Source: Pseudomicrostroma phylloplanum (taxonomy: Eukaryota > Basidiomycota > Exobasidiomycetes > Microstromatales). Taken from it: DNA of 64,000 nt. Location of the stretch: NCBI GenBank assembly GCA_039545275.1, contig BCHS01000010.1, positions 1-64,000 of the forward strand. The letters run 5' to 3'. Position numbers and translations under genes: made by a program. Positions 56,956-64,000 of this stretch are shown here, in pieces. The notes below the pieces were generated by a model, which was not told where the DNA came from, ran no database searches, and saw only the letters and a list, made by a program, of their open reading frames with translations. Numbering within the stretch: position 1 is the stretch's first letter; every line of letters begins with the position of its first letter.

Positions 56956-59164
56956 ATGGACATACACTTCGAGCCACCGCCCCAGCTGCTCCAGACGCCT
57001 CTAGCTCCCAAGGCAGACAGGGAGGCTGAGCTGCTCAGGAGGCAGATCCTACGAGAGGAGCGAAGGCAGAACAGACTTGCCACCATCGAAAAGTGGCAGC
57101 CGACGGTAGACAAGGAGAGGAGGGACTGTGAACGATGGCTGCAACAAGGGACAAGTAACGGTGTGACGCAGACAGACGATATCAAGCGCAGCCAGCAGGA
57201 GCTCTTGGGCAGACAGATCAGGATGACGTGGGAGGTGAGCCCAGCCTGTCAGCGCCATCCCCCTCCTGCTCAGCATCGTCTGACGTCTCCGTTCCTCCCT
57301 TCTCCCTCTCTTATTCCAGGCCTCGCGCCCTACAGACGAGCAGCGGCGGAGTCGCAATCGGGTCATCAGAGACCTCCAGACATTCTTCGACGAACACTGG
57401 CCAGGGCGCGGACTTCAAGTGGCCTCTTTTGGCTCCTCGGTCACAGGAATGTACAATGCCTTTTCAGACATCGACGTGGTCATCCTCGACCCTTCACGAC
57501 CTCTCGGAGTGGGTCAGCCTGCCGATACAGTTGAGGGAGAGGTCGATACAGGAGCTACAGTGGCGGATGAGCTCCCAGAGTGGTACGACGTCAGGACCAT
57601 TGCCAAGCTCATGAGGAAGTGGGCAGGCAGGCGATGGCATCAGATCGTGGCAATACACGGCGCCAACGTCCCCATTGTCAAGTTCAATGCGGGACCACTG
57701 AGCGTAGACGTCAACATCAACAACCGCTTCGGGCTCATCAACTCCCACCTCATCAGAGCCTACGCCGACCTCCGCCCGCTCCTCTTCCGACCCTTGTGCT
57801 ACGCCGTCAAGCACTGGCTCAAGCGACGAGGGCTCAACGATCCCAGTGGACAAGGAGGACTGGCAAGCTTGTCGAGCTACTCCATTGTCCTCCTCGTTAT
57901 TCAATCACTGCAGGCATCTGGCGATCTGCCGAACTTGCAGTCCCCGAGTCTCCTTCGCCACTTTGAAGCGCAACCCGAGTACCAGTGGCAGGCGCCGAAG
58001 AGACTCAAGAGAAAGGTGGGAGAGCAGCCTCAAAGACCCGGCGCAAATCAATCGACCAGGCAAGGCCATGGAGGCGAGACGATGGCAAGAGATGGAACAC
58101 TGCCCACCAATGAGAGCCCAGCACTCACGGACAGTCCACTACCCAACGGCGGTCCGCTACCCAGTGATCCAATCGAGCGGCAACTACCTCCTCGAGACTA
58201 TGTTCCAAGCAAGTACGACGTCACCTTCTTCGACCCAGCTAAGCGTCTCCCACACGTCAGACCAGTCGAGGGCATCGGTACACGCAGCTGGGTCAATACC
58301 AAGACGTACCCTCACGTTGAGAGCACAGCCAAGGCGCCCAGCGCAAAGGCGGAGCAGAGTGTCGACTGGCCTGCGCCGGAAGAGTCGGGTCTGCACCTCA
58401 TCGATGCTGGTCGTAAAGAAGTGAGCAAGAATGACGCAGCAATGGGAGCCAGATTCCTCGACTTTGTGAAATTCTTTGCCTCTTTGCCGAAGCGACGATG
58501 CTACGTGAGCGTCGCACAAGGATCACCGTGCATCATCCATGCACCGTCAAGTGATGAAGACGTGCAGGCGAGCAAGGACCTCAAGCCGGTGGCCAATGGC
58601 GATGATCACCCTTTATCCGGTCTGAAGAAGACCGCTGTAGCACCGCCCTCGTGGCCCTCAACGAGCTCAACAGAAGCCAGCATTCGCACGGCCTTCTCTC
58701 AGCTTAAAGTCTCAACCGACGGCCCTTCGCACCCGGTGGAATGGTCCTCCTGCCGCCTCGTCATCCAGGACCCATTCATCACCGACCGCAACACGGCCAA
58801 GAACGTCGGCAAGCTCGTCGCTGATCGGCTCGAGATCGAGTTTGGGCGAGTCGCAGCTTTGTACCGTCTACGCTCCAGTCAGCAGGGCGATCGCGGGTCT
58901 TTGAAAGAGGAAGGGGAGCAGGAGGAGGAGGAGCCAGTGCTCTTCGCGGATATCGCCCTCCCGCTCGAGTACGACGAGGCGGTGCGCATCGAGGCGGGTG
59001 AAGAGTCGGGGGAAGGAGAGGATGCAGGAAGGAAGAGGCGGAGGGGTCCCAAGGGCGGTAAGAAGCGGTATAGAGGCAAGAATGGTAAAGCTGGCGGAGG
59101 CGGCGGTGGTGGCGATGCTGTCAAGAGCGGTCCAAAAGTAGCCCCGAGGCCGATGACGGCATGA
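56956..59164 (+). CDS. Cid1-family non-canonical poly(A)/(U) polymerase
   Basis: Template-independent nucleotidyltransferase adding A or U to RNA 3' ends, as in Trf4/Cid14 or Cid1 enzymes. Exons 56956-57234 and 57320-59164; 707 residues. Catalytic signature FGSSVTGMYNAFSDID at about 129-144 with the two acidic residues, and a third acid in SVDVNINNRFG near 220. Central domain: LRPLLFRPLCYAVKHWLKRRGL, then GLASLSSYSIVLLVIQ. The PAP-associated segment is split by a long disordered insertion and resumes at ARFLDFVKFFASL and LVIQDPFITDRNTAKNV, which is characteristic. The C-terminus is Lys/Arg/Gly-rich (KRRRGPKGGKKRYRGKNG), likely RNA-binding or nuclear/nucleolar. A vs U preference cannot be decided. 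Confidence 0.9.
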
Positions 59165-59473
59165 TCGAAACGAAGAAAGAACTGGTGCATATTACATTTC
59201 CAGTGTCTGCAAGGTCCCAAGAGTACAAGCAATGTGTTACAACATCCATATCGACTATCCACCCTCACTCGAGGCTTGAAGTGTGCATGCAATCCGCCTA
59301 AGCTTGGCCCGACCACTACTTTATAGACGACCGCCCCCTCCCTCTTCCTGCTCGAATTGGAGCAATTGCCCCGGACTTGTAGCGCCCAGGCGCTCCTCCA
59401 ATGATGGAAGTGCTTTGCCATTTACTGTGAAGCTAGAAACTGTAGCGTAGCAGAGCAGTATTGCCTCTTTTTC
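59165..59473. other. Convergent 3' region, no gene seen
   Basis: 309 bases between the stop codons of two convergent genes. AT content is higher than nearby, as expected for 3' untranslated sequence. Confidence 0.5.
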
Positions 59474-62345
59474 TCATGAGAGCAATTCATAGGACCCATG
59501 TTGATTATGGGGAATCTCGTCGCCCTCCTGTTGCTCTTCTCCCTCGGTATACGCAGGCGTCTGTCTCACAGATGGCAGGATGAGAGCTTGTGCGAAGAAA
59601 CATGCGGAGTCCAGCCATACCCAGGCATCCTTCACTGGCAGGGGCGGTTTGCTCAGCAAGGGGCCACTCAACCTTTCGTAGTTTGGCAATAGGAGAGCCA
59701 TTGTGACTTCGAAGAAGGCGAGGCAAGCGGATATCTTGAGAGTGCCGACAAAGTTGCCTCGACTTGACTCAGAGGCTTTCGCGCCGTGGAAAGCGATCCC
59801 GGACCTGTGCGAATTGTCAATGGCAAGTCTCGGCGAGACGAGGTTGAAGGCGAGTTGGGTGAGGCTGGCAGAAGTGATCAGTGTGTAGGGCAAGGTCGAG
59901 AAGAGATGCTTGAAGAGCCAGTGGGCAGATTTCGGTTGCGAAGGGCTCAGGTAGCATCCCCGGCCCGAGAGGATGTGACGATCGCCGAGAGGGCTGCAGA
60001 GGTACATTATTGCAAAGATCTACGGCGCAAGGCATGTGCAAGGGGATGTGTCAATTTCGAGTCCCTTTGATAAAGAGACACGAGGTGAGTTTTTGCACAC
60101 TCACTGCCAAAGGCCACCGCCGAATCTGTTTCTTCTCTGCCATTCTTGACCTGTGCTCGTGCTTAGACTCTGGTCTCTGAACCACCTTGGTGTTCATCAG
60201 TGCCAGAAGGCGTCTGCCATGAGGAGGAGATCTTCTTGCCACTAGCTTTAATCGCAACAGTGTTCTGACTCGCCAAGAAACTTCGAGCAGAGATAGGATG
60301 ATTGTAGTCATGTAATAAACATGATCGAAGAGGCTCCGCGAGCCGAGATCGTCGGAGAGCCAGGATCGCATCTGTGCGGGGAGGAGGAGGACAGTAGCAG
60401 ATGCCATCATCCACTGAGCATTGTGAGACATGCCGATGGTGTTTGAGCGAGTATACCAGTATAGCAGTGTGACTGAGTCGGAGTGACAAGAGCACAACAT
60501 GTCAGTGACTCTAATCCCATCGTCTCCTCCTCCAGAAGACTCACGAGGTGAATAGCACAACCCGATGAGACCGAGAATCACTCCGAAAGCAAAGGACACC
60601 AGAGGCTGACTGCCCGGATGAGCAGAGCGCCCGAGTACGACGTGTGCTGTCAGACATCAAACGCAAGGACACCGAGGTGACAAGACTTCAGCCGTTGCAC
60701 ATGTGATTCTCCACTTCCTGAGAACAAGTGCTGTCAACTCACTATAAAGTGTCCAAATGAATTGGGCCTCCGGAAGAAAGTTGCTGATCATTTCTTTGTG
60801 CCTGCCTTCCTCTACGTTCCATGCCGTCGTCGCGTTGGTCACAATTGGCTCGAGCGACATGTACATGTCCGAGCTGGCCATAAAGGATCGCATCATTTTA
60901 TGAGCAGAGAAGTGGACAGTGACGTCAATGTGAAAGAATTCCGGTTTGGTGTCTTCAGGTGAGAGAACAGAGTTGTGACAGGCGTCATGTATCGCTGGCG
61001 TTTGAGCAAGCGCCGCTGTAGAGGCAGGCCTCAGGTGAGGCAGCCGCTTCCAATAGGCCGGCCCTGTCGAGGCTGAGCCACCGTCGAACAGTACTGGGGA
61101 CCAGCGAAATGCAACGGACACACTATCTGGGTCTTGTGCGTTCTCTGGCTTGGCTTTGAAATGTAGCAGCTGCTCCAGAGGCCCATTCTTGCGTATACTG
61201 TAGCAAGCAGGAGGCAATTTCTCCTTTTCGAGGCCTGCTTCCCAGCACGGAGCCGACTCTCTGATCGCCCTCTGCTGTCTTAAGTTCCAGTCCAGAAGTG
61301 GAAACTGTCTCTCGTCGCGCAGAAGTACGACATCGACACGACTCCTAACATGGGGAATCCAGATTTGGCATAGCTTGCTGTCGCCGAGGTAGTAGCGGTT
61401 CCCGTCTTGGTCGTGAGTGAGTTGTTTAACAAAGTGCCGATTGGGATACGAGTTGTCCAAAAAGGTAGGAACAAAGGGTGGAAGATTTCCCAACATATGC
61501 CGAGGAGGAGACGTTGAGGAATCGTTTCCAGTGCAGTTGAAGCCCGGAAGATTACCTTCGAGGTAGTACTGAGACTGTAGAAGCTGTAACAGAGGTACAC
61601 TGGGAGCTGTGTGGTCGAGTACGTCTTGCAGAACCAGGCTGGTACCCTTTGGGACTGACCTTGGAAGAGTGAGGTCGCTCTCTGGGAATACCGTCGCGAT
61701 TCTCTCAAGCTCGCCCAGATCTGCCACCGTCTGTTCATCCGGCCGCAGGGTAAATGTGACTCGAAGCGACGCAGGCCCCAATATCTGAGTGTAGAGGGGT
61801 TCGAAGGGCACATCCAAAGGCAGAGATGCGAAACCGGAGGTGTCCATCGTAGCATTGCGAAAGATGGTGTCCTGGTATAGGATTGCCTCCGTACGTCTAT
61901 TCTGGACAGTCGCATTCGAGAGCCAGTATGTGACCGTTTCAATGCCGGGAGGGAGGGTCTGACCCTGCTCCAAGTGTTGTGTGACATCCAGCCATACAGT
62001 CGCAACGATGTCAAAGGGCGTCGAGGCGTTGATCAGAGGCTCCACGAGCATCGGCTTTGCTCGTCCAGCTGGATGCTTCTTGTGGTCGAAGGTAATGTCA
62101 GAGTGGGCGTGGTTCGTGGCGTGCAGCATATTGTATCCGAGTCGAAGTGCGAAAAAGACGATGGCCACAGAGGCCAAGACTGGTATGACTAGCAGCACTT
62201 TACAGACGAGGGAGCACCATGACTTTGCTTTGCGTGACGGTGAGCCATCGCCTGGCCTGGGTGTTGCGGCGGGGGACGATGAAGTGTGAGCGGTGGGAGG
62301 TCGTCTGTTCCTCAACGGCTCGCCATACGAGTATCCTTGATTCAT
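59474..62345 (-). CDS. Unrecognised multipass membrane protein with large lumenal domain
   Basis: I do not recognise the family. Exons 62345-60743, 60646-60545, 60472-60105, 60019-59474; 872 residues, closing in frame. The N-terminal 45 residues are hydrophilic and then one membrane segment follows (VLLVIPVLASVAIVFFALRL). About 465 residues with many N-glycosylation sites (NASTPF, SNATVQ, FRNATMD, NCTGND) and few Cys form a lumenal or extracellular domain. The C-terminal 340 residues hold several hydrophobic segments (FAFGVILGLIGLCY, LLALMNTK, LFSTLPYTLITSASLTQLAFNL, ISACLAFFEVTMALLL). This layout, one anchor then a big glycosylated domain then a helix bundle, is common in fungal uncharacterised membrane proteins. 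The start ATG lies 128 bases from an assembly gap. Confidence 0.75.
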
Positions 62346-62825
62346 CCGAGCCTACTGCCGGAGCTCAGTCCGAGGGCGGTAGGAGGGGAGATGTAGAGAG
62401 TTGTATAGGTCGCACAGCCGCATCGACCCGGGACTGCCTGTGAGATCCCCGATCCGGAAGTGGGGGGGGGGGGNNNNNNNNNNNNNNNNNNNNNNNNNNN
62501 NNNNNNNNNNNNNNNNNNNNNNNNNNNNNNNNNNNNNNNNNNNNNNNNNNNNNNNNNNNNNNNNNNNNNNNNNGGGGGGGGGGGCATCGCCTGCAGCACG
62601 CGCACGCGCCACTCTCGCTGATCTGGCCTTGGCGTTGCACCGGCGGCTGGGGGAAGCCTATCGGATCGGAGAATAGTCTATTCTCAGCGGGCTGCAGGGT
62701 GGCGCGCGCGTGGAGCTCCGCTTGTCAAGAGGGGCGCAGGTGAAGTCGTAGGCAGACTTGCCTCTGCACCTCTCCCTCACACCTCACACCTCACACCACA
62801 CACCACAAGCATCACCACGGCCACG
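62346..62825. other. Intergenic region with assembly gap
   Basis: Contains G12, exactly 100 N (62474-62573) and G11. To the right, ACCTCACACC repeats and a CACAAGCATCACCACGG leader precede the kinase ATG. The true distance between the two divergent genes is unknown. Confidence 0.8.
62474..62573. other. Sequence gap of 100 N
   Basis: A run of exactly 100 N flanked by G homopolymers of 12 and 11 bases, the usual form of a scaffold gap of unknown size. Confidence 0.98.
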
Positions 62826-64000
62826 ATGGCAGAGTCACCCGCAGCAGAGGCAGACATGGTAGCCCACCCTCCCACACCCACACCTCGGCCTGCCTACACC
62901 TTCTCTTTACAGCCTGCCACAGACATTGCTCCCAAAGAACCACTCGCCTTCAGAGGGCTTGCGCCTCTTATTTTTGCTCCTCCCCTGCTCGAGCAAAGTG
63001 ACTTCGCGCTAGTATATGAGGGTCCACCCTCACACTGGCTTATTCTTCCTTTCTGCAACTACAACATCATACCTCAGGTGACGAGATCCTCACGGCAAGT
63101 TGCTGATGATCAAAATGACTGGTCCAACATCTCCGCCGTGATCTTGATCAAGAAGACGAGCTTGGAAGATTTCTGGAGCGCGAGTCTGTTGCGATATTCC
63201 CTTCGCCTGGTGAGTCGGCAAGCTGTACATTTACCGGCATTGATGTGCGTCGCAGCTGACGTCAGTGATGTGTCTGTTCCTGTAGCGCGAGATTTGCAGT
63301 TCTTACACGATCACTTCTCATCTTCACTTTCTGATCTGTTACGGAAGTCTGGTACGGCTCTGGCACAAGGAAGCAGCCATATACGGCTGCTCTCAAGCAT
63401 ACGATAATCGGTGAGATGCCTTGTCTGAGGGAAGAGGCATCATTGACGACGACGACGATGGACTGGATCCGATTGAGGCGCAATGCTTCGACAACTGTAT
63501 CAAGCTGCTGCAGGAAGCAAGCCAGAAGACGGAGAATGATGCAAAACAGACATTGATCGTACACAAAGAGAGCCAGTTCATCTCCGGAAATGAGGCTCTG
63601 GACTTCCGCTTCAAAAAGAGGAGGCGACGGGACCACACTCAACAACATGTGGCATGATCCCTTATGAGATTATGACGATGTACACCAAATCTCGAGGAGG
63701 CAACATGGATTTTCTGCATCCTCCCCCATCATGGGTCGCTAGGCACCGGCTCTTTGCTCAAACACCCGGGTACCTGAGAATACAGCAACCCAGATGAGAG
63801 GGAGTGTCACCTTGCGCTGTGCGACATCGTCAAGGCGCTGGTGACTGACCAGTACATTGGAGACCACATCGGCCGCCAAGTACTTCAGCACCACCTTGTT
63901 GATATTCATGCCCAGCTTGCCGGGCATCTACAGATCCTGTCACAGAAGGGATACCACTACAGGGATATCAACGATGGCAATATCCGTGTTCTACGCGGAT
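62826..64000 (+). CDS. FunK1-like fungal protein kinase, 3' end beyond the window
   Basis: Partial gene. Exon 1 is 62826-63209 and exon 2 is 63286-63410 (CGCGAG...TACGATAATCG); later exons between 63411 and about 63785 are unresolved. The final exon from about 63786 reads to the window end. The N-terminal part carries WSNISAVILIKKTS and, in exon 2, HFLICYGSLVRLWHKEAAIYG, resembling the substrate or N-lobe part of FunK1 kinases that precedes the catalytic domain. The last exon has ALCDIVKALV and then SQKGYHYRDINDGNIRVLRG, the catalytic loop, with the Asp and Asn present and Tyr in place of the His of HRD. These kinases are a lineage-expanded fungal family of unknown targets. Whether the reading frame is intact in the middle cannot be shown, so a pseudogene is possible. 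Confidence 0.6.

Noticed and set aside
62462..62584. G12 and G11 tracts as a G-quadruplex regulatory element
   Set aside because: They flank a 100-N gap and are most simply an assembly artefact.

Overview
This window reads as nuclear DNA of a basidiomycete fungus. It is GC-rich and compact, with genes on both strands. Introns are short (about 55-190 bases), almost all with GTGAGT-like donors, while several very large genes have no coding intron. That mix, together with a FunK1-type kinase and U. maydis-like gene content, suggests Ustilaginomycotina, but the genus cannot be read from the sequence. Gene models were built by hand from splice signals. All complete multi-exon models close in frame; the last gene runs off the window.

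Left edge (1-1495): three 64-base tandem copies end in what looks like an LTR end plus primer-binding site, followed by sequence with no recognisable gene. 1496-8557: a glutathione S-transferase with a 5-base microexon, a head-to-head pair of SNG1/DUF3533 membrane proteins sharing a promoter of about 400 bases, and a roadblock-type dynein light chain. 8929-20268: DNA polymerase delta catalytic subunit, an unrecognised 972-residue Cys-motif protein, the GPN2 GTPase, and cytosolic phenylalanyl-tRNA synthetase beta. 20789-28277: a 1993-residue Spo71-like PH protein and ribose-5-phosphate isomerase.

28738-37803 has a transport and secretion flavour: a secreted S10 carboxypeptidase, a MATE exporter, a signal-peptide-bearing agmatinase-type ureohydrolase and an APC amine/amino-acid permease. 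The last two are divergent and separated by 1.6 kb that holds four GATAAG sites. This is a candidate extracellular nitrogen-scavenging neighbourhood.

38250-49086: the E2 enzyme RAD6 and the E3 scaffold cullin-3 lie in tandem, followed by a 1664-residue forkhead factor. 49588-59164: NDUFAF6-like and SURF1 (respiratory complex I and IV assembly), TAF8 (TFIID), an XLF/NHEJ1-like repair factor, and a Cid1-family nucleotidyltransferase. 59474-64000: an unrecognised 872-residue multipass membrane protein, a 100-N assembly gap between G homopolymers, and the 5' part of a FunK1-like kinase cut by the window end.

Most genes are housekeeping and only loosely related functionally. No CRISPR array, tRNA or rRNA was seen. 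The points most worth checking are the microexon, the SNG1 pair, the ureohydrolase/permease locus, the XLF homologue, the orphan membrane protein and the recurrent CACCATC-rich leaders.
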